From: Streptococcus gordonii
Lineage (GTDB): Bacteria > Bacillota > Bacilli > Lactobacillales > Streptococcaceae
NCBI RefSeq assembly: GCF_001553855.1
Contig: NZ_LQWV01000003.1
Coordinates: 1-34,839, forward strand
Direction: 5' to 3'
DNA: 34,839 nucleotides
Shown: in pieces, positions 1-8,166 of the stretch
How the letters are laid out: each line of letters begins with the position of its first letter
How positions within the stretch are numbered: position 1 is the stretch's first letter
Program-made: the position numbers and the translations under genes
The notes under the pieces: model-generated
Seen by the model: only the letters and a program-made list of their open reading frames with translations
Told to the model about the DNA's origin: nothing
Databases searched by the model: none

Positions 1-4
1 TCTT

Positions 5-33
5 AGTATATCATCTACTACCTCTCCTGTCAA
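5..33 (-). promoter_or_regulatory. Strong promoter reading off the left edge
   Basis: On the minus strand a perfect -35 box TTGACA (28-33) and a -10 box TATACT (5-10) are separated by 17 bp, and a TG one base upstream of the -10 makes it an extended -10. It lies just after the stop of the ligase-like gene and points to a transcript whose start would fall at about the window edge. The gene it serves is not visible; such near-consensus promoters often serve stable RNA or highly expressed genes. Confidence 0.75.
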
Positions 34-65
34 CTACTTTTTTGAAATTTTTTTATATTTTTTTA

Positions 66-1346
66 TTATTCTTCTTTTTCTTTGACTATCAAATTCTTTA
101 GATAGAATTCCTCACCGTTATTTCGAGCTACCAAACCGACTATTGCCAATTGAATTAAGTCGTTTGCGAAGTTGCGAACATGAGTTGCCGCACTTCTGCT
201 AATTTCTTTTTTGGAAAATTTTTGTCTTAACTGTTTATAATTACGCCCCTCCTTTTTAAAAAAGTCAGTTTCTTGTAGATATTTTTGTACATTTTCTAAG
301 TTAGCCAGAATGCCGAGATGGAAAGCGGCAGAAATAAAGGTTCTATCAAAAGGCTGAGCACAAACACTTCGAAACTCGACAGTCCCTCTTGTTGTTAAAT
401 CTTGATACTGATAACTTCTGTGATTTTCAAAATCTTCTTGCTTCGGTGTTAATTCTACTGTTTCACCCGACAGATTGTATGCTTTAATTTTTTCATGACT
501 TAAATAGTCAATTGCAGGAATTGGAAAGAAATAGTAGTCTTGATCACCTCTTTTAGCTGTGAAAACTGCAGATTTGCCAAGATAAGAAAAAAATTCATCT
601 TCGTTTTGGAAATCTTTTAGATTGACACCTGCATTTTCTTGCAAGATTCCATGCATAGATTGTTCCCAAAAAATGTCTCGCGCAATTTTTGTATTCCATG
701 AAGAATCTGGAAATTCAGAATTGGCAAAAAGATATGCTTTGGCTGCTTCAATTTGATTAAAAACATTAATAACACTTATAAAGTTTTCTTTAGAAACATC
801 TAGTTGAATTTGATTTCCACAGATAAATGCTCCATATTCAGGATAAGAATGCAGGTCTTTTAATTTTAAAGTCTTGCTCATTGATAAATACTGCATTAAC
901 ATTTCATAGCGAGGCGATTGAACTGGATTATTGTCATTTTTATCCCAAAAAGGATGAATTCCTTTCCCTTGCAATTCATGGTCATCTTCGCCCAAAATAG
1001 ATTGGATAACACTTAGATATTCTGTGAATCGCTCTTCCACTTCTTGAATCTTTGTAGCTTTCTCAAACGCGAATTCTAAAATATTGTATGAAACTTCAAA
1101 TAGAATTCTATCTTCATTTTCTTTAGACTTTATCTGGATTGGGTCTCCAACTCTATCAAACTTCTCTGCTTCAAAGGAATGCTGATCAATAAGGCGCTTT
1201 AGCAAGTTCTTAGCCACATTTATATCAGTTGCTTTTCCCTGACAATTTACAATAGGAAATTCCAACTCAATGCCTACATAGATAGTTGGTTTTTCTTTAA
1301 TATTTTTTAAATATCGATCTTTTAATAGCTGTATTGCATTAGTCAT
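66..1346 (-). CDS. Glutamate-cysteine ligase-like (GCS2/EgtA-type) protein
   Basis: A 426-residue protein that looks like the carboxylate-amine ligase family joining glutamate through its gamma-carboxyl to an amine such as cysteine. Visible hallmarks are GIELEFPIVN near residue 25 (the acidic Glu-x-Glu of the active site), a central YGAFICGNQIQLDVS stretch around residue 170 and TTRGTVEFRSVCAQPFD around residue 330, the last resembling the conserved substrate-binding Arg/Glu/Arg segment of plant-type and EgtA-type enzymes. The ATG is preceded by TAGGAA. The gene stands alone, with its own extended -10 promoter and a separate promoter after it. The same window encodes a complete GshF, so this is a second potential gamma-glutamyl ligase; its true acceptor substrate is unknown. 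Family assignment is fairly sure, exact reaction is not. Confidence 0.75.
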   Translation of the reverse strand: MTNAIQLLKDRYLKNIKEKPTIYVGIELEFPIVNCQGKATDINVAKNLLKRLIDQHSFEAEKFDRVGDPIQIKSKENEDRILFEVSYNILEFAFEKATKIQEVEERFTEYLSVIQSILGEDDHELQGKGIHPFWDKNDNNPVQSPRYEMLMQYLSMSKTLKLKDLHSYPEYGAFICGNQIQLDVSKENFISVINVFNQIEAAKAYLFANSEFPDSSWNTKIARDIFWEQSMHGILQENAGVNLKDFQNEDEFFSYLGKSAVFTAKRGDQDYYFFPIPAIDYLSHEKIKAYNLSGETVELTPKQEDFENHRSYQYQDLTTRGTVEFRSVCAQPFDRTFISAAFHLGILANLENVQKYLQETDFFKKEGRNYKQLRQKFSKKEISRSAATHVRNFANDLIQLAIVGLVARNNGEEFYLKNLIVKEKEE

Positions 1347-1502
1347 TTTGAATTCCTATGATTTATCCTTGATATTTATTTTATTAAAAGTATAGCTCCG
1401 ATAGAACTTACTTTATTTTATTTCTCAGCTCCTACCGTTTTTAACATTCTTTAAAAGGAAACTTAAGGAGATCTTCAAAATAATCATTCTTTGTATTAGA
1501 GT

Positions 1503-1511
1503 ATTATAACA
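1503..1511 (-). promoter_or_regulatory. Extended -10 promoter for the ligase-like gene
   Basis: Read on the minus strand the bases are TGTTATAAT, a perfect extended -10. No convincing -35 is present at the right distance, which is common for TGn promoters in streptococci. The start of transcription would fall near 1496, giving an AT-rich leader of about 150 nt in which I see no other clear element. Confidence 0.6.
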
Positions 1512-1540
1512 AAAATTCTATTTTTTTCCTATATTCAAGC

Positions 1541-1600
1541 AAAAACGCCTGCTTACGAAATTGTTTTTTTATCAAAAAACAATTTCGTAAACAAGCGTCT
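1541..1600 (-). terminator. Terminator of the ribosomal-protein superoperon
   Basis: A very long hairpin: arms 1545-1569 and 1574-1600 are complementary over about 25 bases, with a loop of a few bases, and the minus-strand RNA continues into TTTTT (1545-1541). The two non-Watson-Crick positions are C-A on the plus strand but G-U on the minus strand, so the structure is intact only in RNA read from rplQ outward. This supports it as the 3' end of the rplQ transcript. Confidence 0.8.
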
Positions 1601-1621
1601 ACCTATCATCTCACTATATGA

Positions 1622-1705
1622 TGAGTGTTCCCGCTAGGAAAAATCCTAGCGGTAGACCAGAGCTAGACTAAGAATAGAACATCTATTCCATCATCATAAC
1701 ACTCA
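1622..1705 (-). ncRNA. L17 downstream element (L17DE) in the rplQ 3' UTR
   Basis: Directly after the rplQ stop, minus-strand RNA can form a three-way junction. The closing stem pairs 1622-1629 with 1698-1705 (TGAGTGTT with AACACTCA). One inner hairpin is GAATAG/CTATTC (1672-1688) and the other is the perfect CCGCTAGGA/TCCTAGCGG stem (1631-1652). The position immediately downstream of L17 and the architecture agree with the L17 downstream element described in lactic acid bacteria and Listeria. Its function is not established; autoregulation or 3'-end stability are the usual ideas. Assigned from location and folding by eye. Confidence 0.75.
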
Positions 1706-1721
1706 ACAAAGATTGATGATC

Positions 1722-2108
1722 TTATACTAATTCGATGATTGCCATCGGAGCAGCATCTCCACGACGTGGTTCAGTTTTAAGGATACGAGTATATCCACCA
1801 TTGCGTTCTGCATAACGAGGTGCTAATTCAGAGAACAATTTTTGAAGTGCAGTAGTTGAAGTATATTTTTCAGTTGCTTCATCATAGTTTTCTGATGCAA
1901 TTTCGTTACGAACAAAAGCAGCTGCTTGACGACGAGCATGCAAGTCACCACGTTTACCCAAGGTAATCATTTTTTCAACTGTTTTACGGATTTCTTTTGC
2001 ACGAGCTTCTGTTGTTACGATTGATTCGTTGATAATCAAGTCAGTAGTCAAATCACGAAGCATTGCTTTACGTTGTGAGCTAGTGCGTCCTAATTTACGG
2101 TAAGCCAT
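1722..2108 (-). CDS. rplQ: 50S ribosomal protein L17
   Basis: The 128-residue product begins [20 protein letters not shown], the conserved L17 N-terminus, and ends in MAIIELV. L17 sits near the exit of the peptide tunnel on the large subunit. It is the last gene of the S10-spc-alpha superoperon, 11 bp after rpoA, and its ATG is preceded by AAGGAGG at good spacing. Length agrees with other streptococcal L17 proteins. The stop is followed by a structured 3' region (L17DE) and the long terminator hairpin. Confidence 0.98.
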   Translation of the reverse strand: MAYRKLGRTSSQRKAMLRDLTTDLIINESIVTTEARAKEIRKTVEKMITLGKRGDLHARRQAAAFVRNEIASENYDEATEKYTSTTALQKLFSELAPRYAERNGGYTRILKTEPRRGDAAPMAIIELV

Positions 2109-2119
2109 GTATTCCTCCT

Positions 2120-3058
2120 TTATTTATCGTTTTTTAACCCTAGACCTAAATCTGTCAGTTTAACTTTAACTTCTTCAAGACTCTTACGACCAAGGTTCCG
2201 AACTTTCATCATTTCAGGCTCAGTTTTTTCTGTCAAATCGTAAACTGTGTTAATACCAGCACGTTTCAAACAGTTATATGAGCGAACAGACAAATCTAGT
2301 TCTTCAATTGTGCGTTCCAAAACATGATCATCTGAGCTCTTATCTACTTCTTTCATCACGTCAGTTGCTTTAGCCACCTCAGTAAGATCAGTAAAGAGAT
2401 CCAAATGTTCAGTCAAGATGCGCGCTGAAAGACCAAGTGCGTCTTCTGGAATGATTGTTCCATTTGTCATAATTTCAAGGGTTAGTTTGTCAAAACCATC
2501 ATTGCTACCAACACGAGCTGGCTCAACTTGGTAATTAACTTTTGTCACTGGCGTATAGATAGAATCTACAGCAAGTGTTCCCACAGGTGCATCATCACGT
2601 TTATTTTGATCAGCTGGAACATAACCACGACCACTGTTAACTGTCATGACAGCTTTAAAGCGTGCTCCTTCACCGATTGTAAAGAGATAATGATCTGGGT
2701 TTACAATTTCGATATCGCTATCTGTCAAAATGTCTCCAGCAGTAATTTCTGCAGGACCTTCAACATCAAGTTCAATCATCTTTTCGTCTTGGACGTAAGA
2801 TTTCACAGCAATCCCTTTGATGTTAAGAATAATTTGCATAACATCTTCACGGACACCTGGGATAGTATCAAATTCGTGTAATACTCCTTCAATGTTGATA
2901 GAAGTAACTGCTGCTCCTGGTAATGAAGCCAACAAGACACGACGAAGTGAGTTCCCAAGAGTTGTACCATAACCACGTTCAAGTGGTTCTACCACAAACT
3001 TGCCATAATCTTTATTTTCATCAATTTTTGTTATATTTGGTTTTTCAAACTCAATCAT
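2120..3058 (-). CDS. rpoA: DNA-directed RNA polymerase alpha subunit
   Basis: A 312-residue alpha subunit. The N-terminal domain (about residues 1-230) carries the dimerisation segment [24 protein letters not shown], whose conserved core GNSLRRVLL is clear. After a linker, the C-terminal domain (about 245-312) contains the [17 protein letters not shown] and [13 protein letters not shown] helices that touch UP elements and activators. The dimer nucleates RNA polymerase assembly. Placement between rpsK and rplQ is the normal alpha-operon order. Full length and intact. Confidence 0.98.
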   Translation of the reverse strand: MIEFEKPNITKIDENKDYGKFVVEPLERGYGTTLGNSLRRVLLASLPGAAVTSINIEGVLHEFDTIPGVREDVMQIILNIKGIAVKSYVQDEKMIELDVEGPAEITAGDILTDSDIEIVNPDHYLFTIGEGARFKAVMTVNSGRGYVPADQNKRDDAPVGTLAVDSIYTPVTKVNYQVEPARVGSNDGFDKLTLEIMTNGTIIPEDALGLSARILTEHLDLFTDLTEVAKATDVMKEVDKSSDDHVLERTIEELDLSVRSYNCLKRAGINTVYDLTEKTEPEMMKVRNLGRKSLEEVKVKLTDLGLGLKNDK

Positions 3059-3103
3059 TTAGTTAACTCCCTCTTAAACGAAAAGCAGTGTAATTGTTGG
3101 TGA

Positions 3104-3487
3104 TTATACACGGCGACGTTTTGGAGGACGAGCACCATTGTGTGGTACAGGAGTCACATCACGAATAGCTGTTACTTCAAGACCAGCGGCAGCAAGAGCA
3201 CGAATAGCTGACTCACGACCAGAACCTGGACCTTTTACAGTAACTTCAACTGATTTAAGACCGTGTTCTTGTGCAGATTTAGCAGCTGCTTCAGATGCCA
3301 TTTGGGCAGCAAATGGTGTAGATTTACGAGAACCTTTGAAACCAAGAGCACCAGCAGATGACCAAGCAATCGCATTACCATGCACATCAGTAATCATAAC
3401 AATAGTGTTATTAAATGTAGCGTGAATATGTGCAATACCAGATTCGATATTTTTTTTCACACGACGTTTACGCGTTGGTTTAGCCAA
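3104..3487 (-). CDS. rpsK: 30S ribosomal protein S11
   Basis: A 127-residue protein with the S11 signatures [12 protein letters not shown] near residue 20 and the conserved basic tail [14 protein letters not shown]11 forms part of the small-subunit platform near the E-site mRNA channel. It lies 19 bp after rpsM and 45 bp before rpoA, as in most Firmicutes. The ATG follows a TAAGGAGG ribosome binding site. Size is typical for the family. Confidence 0.98.
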
Positions 3488-3506
3488 GACTTTTTACCTC
3501 CTTATA

Positions 3507-3872
3507 TTATTTTTTCTTACCAGCAATCGCAACAGCTTTACCTTTACGAGTGCGAGCGTTATTTTTAGTGTTTTGTCCACGAACAGGAAGTCCACGACGA
3601 TGACGGATTCCACGATATGAACCGATTTCCATCAAACGTTTGATGTTTAGGTTTACTTCACGGCGAAGGTCACCTTCAACTTTGATCGCATCCACTTCAC
3701 GACGGATAGCGTCTTCTTGATCAGGTGTCAAGTCTTTTACACGAACGTCTTCAGAAACTCCAGCAGCAGCTAGGATCTTCTTAGATGTTGGAAGACCGAT
3801 ACCATATACGTAAGTAAGTGATACGACTACACGTTTGTCATTTGGAATATCAACTCCAGCAATACGAGCCAT
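3507..3872 (-). CDS. rpsM: 30S ribosomal protein S13
   Basis: The 121-residue product starts [21 protein letters not shown] and has the [20 protein letters not shown] helix-turn region followed by a basic tail ending GKKK. S13 sits at the top of the 30S head, contacts L5 and 5S rRNA across the subunit bridge and reaches towards the P-site tRNA. It is translated 16 bp after rpmJ, and the ATG is preceded by AAAGGAG. Normal length. Confidence 0.98.
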   Translation of the reverse strand: MARIAGVDIPNDKRVVVSLTYVYGIGLPTSKKILAAAGVSEDVRVKDLTPDQEDAIRREVDAIKVEGDLRREVNLNIKRLMEIGSYRGIRHRRGLPVRGQNTKNNARTRKGKAVAIAGKKK

Positions 3873-3888
3873 GTTTTCTCCTTTCTAA

Positions 3889-4005
3889 TTAACCTTGACG
3901 TTGTTTGTGTTTTGGATTTGCAGGGCAAATAACCATAACACGACCATTACGACGAATAACTTTGCAGTATTCGCAAATTGGTTTGACCGATGGTCTTACT
4001 TTCAT
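3889..4005 (-). CDS. rpmJ: 50S ribosomal protein L36 (zinc-ribbon form)
   Basis: A 38-codon gene between infA and rpsM, read from the ATG at 4005 to TAA at 3889. The product begins [19 protein letters not shown] and ends NPKHKQRQG. Residues C11, C14, C27 and H33 form the C-C-C-H zinc site of the C+ type of L36. No second, zinc-free copy is visible in the window. L36 binds 23S rRNA domain V/VI near the GTPase-associated region. The ribosome binding site GGAGG lies just upstream (about 4014-4018). Position and sequence make this unambiguous despite its size. Confidence 0.97.
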
Positions 4006-4029
4006 TTCTTAATCCTCCAAGTTTTTCCA

Positions 4030-4248
4030 TTATTTAAAGCGGTAGGTGATCCGTCCACGAGTCAAATCATACGGACTCATTTCGACAGTAACACGGTCTC
4101 CCGCTAAAATACGAATATAGTTTTTACGAATTTTACCAGAAACTGTTGCTAAAATCTGATGTCCATTTTCAAGTTCAACCGTAAACATTGCGTTTGGCAT
4201 AGTATCAATTACCTTGCCTTCGACTTCGATCACATCATCTTTTGCCAC
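4030..4248 (-). CDS. infA: Translation initiation factor IF-1
   Basis: The 72-residue product is a single OB-fold with the IF-1 core [19 protein letters not shown] and the ending [18 protein letters not shown]-1 blocks the ribosomal A site during initiation. The start chosen is GTG at 4246-4248 (GTG GCA AAA GAT GAT), which gives the family's exact length and has AGGGAGG 9 bases upstream; the longer in-frame ATG upstream would add residues with no family counterpart and would lie in the promoter leader. First gene after the internal promoter at 4322-4350. Confidence 0.96.
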   Translation of the reverse strand: MAKDDVIEVEGKVIDTMPNAMFTVELENGHQILATVSGKIRKNYIRILAGDRVTVEMSPYDLTRGRITYRFK

Positions 4249-4321
4249 GCAAAAGTACCTCCCTAAATTTTGATTCATCACCTCTGGACACAGAGGTAAC
4301 AATTATAAGTCAGACTAATTC

Positions 4322-4350
4322 ATTGTATCACTACTTGTCAAATATTGCAA
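4322..4350 (-). promoter_or_regulatory. Internal promoter for infA-rpmJ-rpsM-rpsK-rpoA-rplQ
   Basis: In the 117-bp adk-infA gap the minus strand has TTGCAA (4345-4350), 17 bp, then TACAAT (4322-4327) with TG one base upstream of it (extended -10). Transcription would begin near 4315 and give a leader of about 65 nt that contains a small CCTCTG/CAGAGG hairpin near 4281-4296. This would let the alpha segment be made independently of the S10 promoter 12 kb upstream. A weak AAGCGT/ACGCTT hairpin just before it (4349-4365) follows the adk stop. Confidence 0.75.
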
Positions 4351-4365
4351 GCGTGAAAAACGCTT

Positions 4366-5004
4366 TTATTTCAATTTTTCCAAGACTTTTTCGATATCTG
4401 AAAATACATCATTAATATCTTGATTACCTTGGATATCATGGACTAATTTTAGTTCTCTGTAGTGTGCTAAAATAGGTTCACCTTGAGCAATATTTACATC
4501 CAAACGGCGCTTAACTGTTTCAGGTTTATCGTCTTCCCTTTGGTAATAATCTTCTTCATTGTAGTTTGCTGGTGGATTGAAGACCTTATGGAAAGTTTCG
4601 CCTGTTTGACGGTGAATGATTCTTCCACTTAAACGCTCTAAGAGGCAACTTGGATCCACTTCAATATTGATGACACCATCAAGATCAATGCCAAGATCTT
4701 TTAAAATAGCATCTAAAGCGTGGGCTTGATCAATAGTACGAGGATAGCCGTCCAAAAGGAAGCCTGTTTCTTTAATATCTTCTTGAGACAAACGTTCTTT
4801 TACAATTCCATTGGTAACTTCATCCGGAACAAGTTCACCTTTGTCAATATATGATTTAGCGAGCACGCCCATCTCAGTTTGATTAGCTATTGCAGCGCGG
4901 AACATATCACCTGTAGAAATATGTGCTACCTTAAATTTTTCAACGATTTTCGCTGCTTGAGTTCCCTTACCTGCACCAGGTAAGCCCATAATCAAAAGAT
5001 TCAT
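4366..5004 (-). CDS. adk: Adenylate kinase
   Basis: A 212-residue enzyme interconverting ATP plus AMP and two ADP. The P-loop GLPGAGKGT is at residues 7-15, the AMP-binding segment STGDMFR follows at about 31-37, and DGYPRT lies near residue 84. The lid segment after [16 protein letters not shown] lacks the four-cysteine zinc site found in Bacillus Adk, as is usual in streptococci. I chose the ATG at 5004 because it has AAGGAG upstream and aligns with family starts; an in-frame ATG 22 codons upstream adds a basic stretch that I regard as untranslated. Standard position between secY and infA. Confidence 0.96.
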   Translation of the reverse strand: MNLLIMGLPGAGKGTQAAKIVEKFKVAHISTGDMFRAAIANQTEMGVLAKSYIDKGELVPDEVTNGIVKERLSQEDIKETGFLLDGYPRTIDQAHALDAILKDLGIDLDGVINIEVDPSCLLERLSGRIIHRQTGETFHKVFNPPANYNEEDYYQREDDKPETVKRRLDVNIAQGEPILAHYRELKLVHDIQGNQDINDVFSDIEKVLEKLK

Positions 5005-5062
5005 GTTGATTCTCCTTTTTTGTTTTTCCATAAATCTATTAAACCGGTTAATAAACTTATCC

Positions 5063-5106
5063 AAAAACAAAATAGAAGGCTGACTAAGTCAACCTATTTC
5101 TATTTT
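5063..5106 (-). terminator. Terminator-like hairpin overlapping the secY stop
   Basis: Arms 5069-5077 and 5098-5106 (AAAATAGAA with TTCTATTTT) enclose a second stem GGCTGAC/GTCAACC (5078-5094). On the minus strand the structure runs into TTTTG then TTTTT (5067-5063). The right arm includes the secY stop codon, so a translating ribosome would disrupt it. No promoter is visible between it and adk, so it more likely attenuates than fully ends transcription. Confidence 0.6.
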
Positions 5107-6410
5107 GTTGTTGTATTCATAAAGCCGGTATATTTTCTCTTCAGTAAATATCCTTCCAATTGTTTCATTCCTTCGATACCAGTGGCAATAATGATCAAAA
5201 GACTGGTACCTCCCAAAGCGACTGTATCTGATAAACCAAATAAGTCTTTTGCAATGATTGGGATGATTGAAATAAAACCTAGGAATAATGAACCAACAGT
5301 AGCCAATCGGCGAAGTAGTTTCGACATAAATTGCTCAGTCCCTTTTCCTGGACGTACTCCTGGAATGTAGGCACCGCTCTTTTGTAGATTTTCAGCTGCT
5401 TTTTCTGGATTAATCTGTACAAAGGTATAGAAGAATGTAAACAGAATAATCAGCAAAGCATACATAGCAATACCTGTTGGTGTTGTTGTCGCAAGCAAAG
5501 ACTGAGCTGTACGAACCCATCCCCAATCATTACCAGATGCGCTTAAAAACTGTAGAACAGCTGCCGGCGCGGCAGTGATTGAACTTGCAAAGATTACCGG
5601 AATAACTCCTGCTGGATTGACCTTCAAAGGAAGATATGAACTGGAAGGAGCACCTTGGGCAATCTTTGTATATTGGATTGGGATTTTGTATTCTGCTTGT
5701 TGTACGTAAGTTGTAAAGTAGACAATAAGTAAAACCGCTACAATCAAACAAGCTACAAAGATGATTGAAGATTGCAATCTGTCACTCGGTACATTGACAA
5801 AATAATCTTCATAAATACCTTTAACCATCTCTGGAATTGATGCAACAATCCCGGCAAAGATAATCATAGATACACCATTTCCATAGCCCTTATCAGTAAT
5901 TTGTTCACCGAGCCAAACAACAATCATTGATCCAGTTGTTAAGATAGCCCCAATGAATAGATAGGTTTGCCAGTTAGGTGCCGCAACTAGTTTAGTGCTA
6001 GACAAGGCATTAAAACCAGCAGTAATACCGATAGATTGTACAAAAGCAAGTGCTAAGGAAATATAGCGTGTTGCTTGATTTAACTTTCTACGACCTACTT
6101 CACCCTGTTTACCCCATTCAACAAACTTCGGTAACAAGTCCATTTGAAGGAGTTGCACCACGATGGAAGCAGTGATATAAGGGCTCACCCCTAGCGCAAA
6201 TACTGAAAAGTTTTTCATGGCATTACCTGACACCAAGCTTAGCATGTTCAGAAATGACAAGCCACTTAAGGCTTCTAAACTTTTTGCATTTACACCAGGA
6301 ACAGTGATTGTAGTACCAATACGAAAAACTAAGATAATAAAAATTGTAAATAAAATCTTAGAGCGTACTTGCTTAATCTTAAATGCGTCTTTTAATAGTT
6401 TGAAAAACAT
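5100..6410 (-). CDS. secY: Preprotein translocase subunit SecY
   Basis: A 436-residue polytopic membrane protein, the channel subunit of the SecYEG translocon. About ten hydrophobic segments are visible, and family signatures include TVPGVNA near residue 38 (plug region), SLVSGNAMKNFSVFALGVSPYITASI (second helix), YGNGVSMIIFAGI (around 175) and the cytosolic GVRPGKGTE loop. It sits 12 bp after rplO and upstream of adk, the standard order in which ribosome genes and the export channel are co-expressed. This is the main SecY, not an accessory SecY2: length and context agree. Confidence 0.97.
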   Translation of the reverse strand: MFFKLLKDAFKIKQVRSKILFTIFIILVFRIGTTITVPGVNAKSLEALSGLSFLNMLSLVSGNAMKNFSVFALGVSPYITASIVVQLLQMDLLPKFVEWGKQGEVGRRKLNQATRYISLALAFVQSIGITAGFNALSSTKLVAAPNWQTYLFIGAILTTGSMIVVWLGEQITDKGYGNGVSMIIFAGIVASIPEMVKGIYEDYFVNVPSDRLQSSIIFVACLIVAVLLIVYFTTYVQQAEYKIPIQYTKIAQGAPSSSYLPLKVNPAGVIPVIFASSITAAPAAVLQFLSASGNDWGWVRTAQSLLATTTPTGIAMYALLIILFTFFYTFVQINPEKAAENLQKSGAYIPGVRPGKGTEQFMSKLLRRLATVGSLFLGFISIIPIIAKDLFGLSDTVALGGTSLLIIIATGIEGMKQLEGYLLKRKYTGFMNTTTK

Positions 6411-6422
6411 AGGTCACCTCTC

Positions 6423-6863
6423 TTAGATGACTTCCACTGAACCACCTTTAGCAGTGATAGCTTCTTCAGCAGATTTAGAGAATTTAGCTGCTTTAACAGT
6501 CAATTTCTTTGTCAATTCTCCGTTACCAAGAATTTTAACGCCAGATTTTTCAGCTTTTACAATACCTGATTCAACAAGCACAACTGGTGTTACTTCTGCA
6601 CCGTCTTCAAAAGCATTCAACTGATCAAGGTTAACAATAGCATACTCTTTGCGGTTTACGTTCAAGAAACCACGTTTTGGAAGACGACGGAACAATGGAG
6701 TTTGTCCACCTTCAAAACCAAGACGAACACCGCCACCGCTACGAGCTTTTTGACCTTTTTGACCACGGCCAGCTGTCTTACCGTTACCAGATGAAGTACC
6801 ACGACCAACACGGTTACGGACTTTACGAGAACCTGTAGCAGGTTGTAATTCATGAAGTTTCAT
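6423..6863 (-). CDS. rplO: 50S ribosomal protein L15
   Basis: A 146-residue protein with the L15 N-terminus [22 protein letters not shown], a glycine-rich extension that threads through 23S rRNA, and a globular C-terminal half ending SVEVI. L15 is a late assembly protein of the large subunit. It is separated from rpmD by an unusually long 155-bp gap with two hairpins, but only 12 bp from secY. The ATG follows AGGAGAAATTAAATA. Intact. Confidence 0.98.
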   Translation of the reverse strand: MKLHELQPATGSRKVRNRVGRGTSSGNGKTAGRGQKGQKARSGGGVRLGFEGGQTPLFRRLPKRGFLNVNRKEYAIVNLDQLNAFEDGAEVTPVVLVESGIVKAEKSGVKILGNGELTKKLTVKAAKFSKSAEEAITAKGGSVEVI

Positions 6864-6901
6864 TATTTAATTTCTCCTCTTTTGTAAAATGCTAGCGCTC
6901 A

Positions 6902-6982
6902 TATAGGAGAAAAGGTGCCTCCTATACAAACTCGCCTATACATATATTTAGTTTTAGGGGCTGAGAAAAACCCATCCCCTAA
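6902..6982 (-). promoter_or_regulatory. Two hairpins in the rpmD-rplO gap
   Basis: The 155-bp gap between rpmD and rplO holds an 8-bp stem TATAGGAG/CTCCTATA (6902-6926) and a 7-bp stem TTAGGGG/CCCCTAA (6954-6982). Neither is followed by a T tract in either direction, so they are not standard terminators. They could be processing or stability elements within the operon mRNA. Function inferred only from structure. Confidence 0.5.
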
Positions 6983-7018
6983 TGTATTTTAAATTCAAAG
7001 TTGTTAAACTAGCAAAGC

Positions 7019-7201
7019 TTATTTAACTTCTTCAACAGTTACCAAGTGAGATACTGCAGTAATCATACCACGTACCGCTGGATTATCTTCTTTAATAACT
7101 GAGCTGTTCAATTTGCCAAGTCCAAGTGCTACAACAGTTTTGCGTTGTGACGGAATGCGTCCGATTGGAGGCTTAGTCAAAGTAATTTTAATTTGAGCCA
7201 T
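7019..7201 (-). CDS. rpmD: 50S ribosomal protein L30
   Basis: A 60-residue protein beginning [15 protein letters not shown] and containing [17 protein letters not shown], both typical of bacterial L30. The ATG at 7201 lies after AAGGGGATC; a longer reading frame upstream would run into the end of rpsE and is rejected on length. L30 binds the large subunit close to 5S rRNA. It follows rpsE by 13 bp. Confidence 0.97.
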   Translation of the reverse strand: MAQIKITLTKPPIGRIPSQRKTVVALGLGKLNSSVIKEDNPAVRGMITAVSHLVTVEEVK

Positions 7202-7214
7202 GTGATCCCCTTTC

Positions 7215-7709
7215 TTATGCCAAGTCAGAAACTGAAATACCACGAAGGGCAGCAACTTCTTCAGCGCGTTTTAATTGTTTCAAACCTTCAACAGTTGCAC
7301 GAACAATGTTGATTGGAGTGTTAGAACCAAGTGATTTAGATGTTACATCTGCCACACCTGCCAATTCGATAACGGCACGAACAGCACCGCCAGCAGCAAC
7401 TCCAGAACCTTCTACAGCTGGTTTCAACAATACTTTAGCTCCACCAAATTCTGAAAGAACTTCGTGAGGAATTGTTGTGCCAACCATTGGTACTTCAATC
7501 AAGTTTTTCTTCGCATCTTCAACTGCCTTGCGAATCGCTTCTGGTACTTCTTGAGCTTTACCAGTACCGAAGCCTACACGACCATTGCGGTCACCGACAA
7601 CTACAAGAGCTGCAAAACGAAGACGACGTCCACCTTTAACAACTTTAGTAACACGGTTAATCGCAACTACGCGTTCTTCAAGTTCAACTGCATTGTCTTT
7701 AAATGCCAT
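7215..7709 (-). CDS. rpsE: 30S ribosomal protein S5
   Basis: A 164-residue S5. The N-terminal double-stranded-RNA-binding-like domain contains [17 protein letters not shown] (about residue 20-36) and [15 protein letters not shown], the C-terminal domain has [13 protein letters not shown] and ends ISVSDLA. S5 shapes the mRNA entry side of the 30S subunit and affects decoding accuracy and spectinomycin sensitivity. It lies 18 bp after rplR and 13 bp before rpmD. Full length. Confidence 0.98.
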   Translation of the reverse strand: MAFKDNAVELEERVVAINRVTKVVKGGRRLRFAALVVVGDRNGRVGFGTGKAQEVPEAIRKAVEDAKKNLIEVPMVGTTIPHEVLSEFGGAKVLLKPAVEGSGVAAGGAVRAVIELAGVADVTSKSLGSNTPINIVRATVEGLKQLKRAEEVAALRGISVSDLA

Positions 7710-7727
7710 TTTCTAGTGTCCTCCCTA

Positions 7728-8084
7728 TTAGAATTTCAATCCGTTTTCACGAGCTGCATCAGCCAAAGCTTTTACACGTCCGTGATAGAGATATCCACCG
7801 CGGTCAAACACCACTTCAGAAATACCTTTAGCAACTGCACGTTCAGCAACGAGTTTACCAACAACAACGGCTTGTTCAGTCTTAGTTCGTTTTGAAACTT
7901 CTTTGTCAAGAGTTGAAGCGCTTGCGAGCGTTACACCCGCTACGTCATCAATCACTTGAGCGTAGATGCCTGTATTAGAACGGAATACGTTCAAACGTGG
8001 GCGATCAGCAGTTCCAGAGAGTTTTCCGCGAACACGACGGTGGCGTTTTTGGCGGACTTTGTTTTTATCTGGTTTCGTAATCAC
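7728..8084 (-). CDS. rplR: 50S ribosomal protein L18
   Basis: The 118-residue form starts at GTG 8082-8084 (translated M-I-T-K-P-D-K-N-K) and continues [21 protein letters not shown], ending [12 protein letters not shown]18 carries 5S rRNA into the central protuberance. Start choice: a second in-frame GTG nine bases upstream (8091-8093) overlaps the ribosome binding site AGAGGTG itself, while the inner GTG has that site 8 bases upstream and gives the standard 118-residue length. An 82-bp gap with a TTGTGC/GCACAA hairpin precedes it. Confidence 0.95.
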   Translation of the reverse strand: MITKPDKNKVRQKRHRRVRGKLSGTADRPRLNVFRSNTGIYAQVIDDVAGVTLASASTLDKEVSKRTKTEQAVVVGKLVAERAVAKGISEVVFDRGGYLYHGRVKALADAARENGLKF

Positions 8085-8108
8085 AATTTTCACCTCTTAA
8101 TATTAATC

Positions 8109-8124
8109 TTGTGCTTAAGCACAA
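8109..8124 (-). promoter_or_regulatory. Hairpin in the rplF-rplR gap
   Basis: A perfect 16-bp palindrome TTGTGCTTAAGCACAA gives a 6-bp stem with a 4-base loop, about 25 bases upstream of the rplR start and after the rplF stop at 8167. It has no T tract. It could influence rplR translation or mRNA processing; this is inference from structure. Confidence 0.4.
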
Positions 8125-8166
8125 AGTTGGAAACAAGGGATAGGGTTGAAAATCAACCGAATCACA

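Noticed and set aside
4111..4118. TACGAATA, the core of the ComX (cin-box) competence promoter
   Set aside because: It falls inside the infA coding sequence, where it is explained by codons for Ile-Arg-Ile, and no gene begins downstream of it in the right orientation.
8085..8093. Upstream GTG (8091-8093) as the rplR start
   Set aside because: It is part of the AGAGGTG ribosome binding site; the next GTG (8082-8084) has correct spacing and gives the family length.
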